14,864 nucleotides of DNA from an uncultured Ruminococcus sp. (GTDB lineage: Bacteria; Bacillota; Clostridia; Oscillospirales; CAG-272), in the NCBI GenBank assembly GCA_902783905.1, contig CACZSP010000258.1, positions 1 to 14,864 on the forward strand, given 5' to 3'. The notes beneath the pieces are model-generated. The model saw nothing but the letters and a program-made list of their open reading frames with translations, was not told the origin of the DNA and did no database searches. Shown here piece after piece: positions 14,431 to 14,864 of this stretch. The stretch's first letter is position 1. Every line of letters starts with the position of its first letter. The position numbers were made by a program, and so were the translations under genes.

Positions 14431-14864
14431 ATGCGTAAAAGAATCAAAGACGAATACCCGCTCGCAAACGATGCCTGCGACGTATTCTGCGGTCCGGCCG
14501 AGGGAGACACGATTCCGGTCGAGGACGTCAGGCCTGCCGAACCGAAAGACGGGCAGTCGGTATACGAGACCGCCGACGATCTGACGAACGGCCTGCGCCG
14601 AAGGGCGCCGTCCACCGCCGGAGACGAATCGTTTTCGGACGCTGAAAAACGTCACAGACGGCTTAAGGATCTTGTCCTCAAACCGATCGTTTCGGTGTCG
14701 CTTGCGGTCACGACCGTCGCCGGCGCCCTCGGGATCGACTTTCTCGGTTTCGATATGATCAATTCGGAATCGGGAGACCACATTCTGCAGGAATATCTGT
14801 TCGGCGAAGGATTTCACGACAGCGATCGCGACCACTGGGACGACTGGGACGACGAAGAAGACGA
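14431..14864 (+). CDS. Partial single-pass membrane protein with an acidic tract, cut by the window end
   Basis: An open frame from the ATG at 14431 runs 144 codons without a stop to the end of the window. The first 85 residues are charged and Pro-rich (starts MRKRIKDEYPLANDACDVF), with a basic cluster EKRHRRLKD just before a hydrophobic segment (about 88-108, LKPIVSVSLAVTTVAGALGI). A mostly acidic segment follows, ending DHWDDWDDEED. This order suggests a cytoplasmic N-terminus, one membrane span and an exported C-terminal part. I do not recognise the family. The start is 27 nt after the MscS-type gene stop and lacks a clear Shine-Dalgarno sequence, so the true start is uncertain. Codon use matches the neighbours. 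Confidence 0.6.
   Translation, partial: MRKRIKDEYPLANDACDVFCGPAEGDTIPVEDVRPAEPKDGQSVYETADDLTNGLRRRAPSTAGDESFSDAEKRHRRLKDLVLKPIVSVSLAVTTVAGALGIDFLGFDMINSESGDHILQEYLFGEGFHDSDRDHWDDWDDEED

Noticed and set aside
14059..14835. 258-codon minus-strand frame over the MscS-type gene end and the partial membrane protein gene.
   Set aside because: It has no family character, while the plus strand gives a channel domain and then a coherent cytoplasmic, membrane and acidic layout.

Overview
The window looks like chromosomal DNA from an uncultured Gram-positive member of Clostridia. This rests on the gene families (a four-cysteine L28, a DUF6873-like protein, a clostridial-style RluA enzyme, a predicted lipoprotein) and on strong sigma-A-type promoters, each with a 17-nt spacer, ahead of five genes. 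Composition is moderately GC-rich and third-position GC bias gives many long shadow frames. I see no insertion sequence, phage gene, tRNA, rRNA or CRISPR array. Twelve protein genes are supported, the last cut by the window edge.

Left arm (1-3650, minus strand): upp, then after 67 nt with a 12-bp hairpin an RluA-type pseudouridine synthase, then a sialidase-like beta-propeller protein joined by an ATGA overlap, then 9 nt later an HpcH/HpaI-type aldolase. The order mixes nucleotide salvage and RNA modification with two probable sugar or keto-acid enzymes. The divergent region 3540-3820 carries opposing promoters for upp and mtaB and two related palindromes, one in each leader.

Centre (3821-7425, plus strand): mtaB (tRNA methylthiotransferase) overlaps by ATGA a 759-residue protein whose C-terminal 300 residues are a complete cysteine synthase-type PLP enzyme. 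Its N-terminal 430 or so residues read like a shrunken, catalytically dead relative of the purine enzyme PurL. This fusion is the most unusual item here.

The block 7444-8468 (minus) holds rpmB with a clear intrinsic terminator, immediately followed by a DUF6873-like gene whose ribosome binding site abuts the terminator. A membrane-anchored M23/LytM-domain protein follows on the plus strand (8716-10419); it has lost one zinc-binding histidine and is probably a pseudo-peptidase. It converges with a minus-strand SGNH-hydrolase lipoprotein gene (10469-11863).

Right arm (12006-14864, plus strand): prfB without the usual programmed frameshift, a 95-residue membrane protein, an MscS-type channel and the start of a one-pass membrane protein with an acidic tract. 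These four may form one transcription unit, although the gaps of 79 and 27 nt leave room for separate control. Functions and pairings are inferred from motifs read by eye; no database search was possible.
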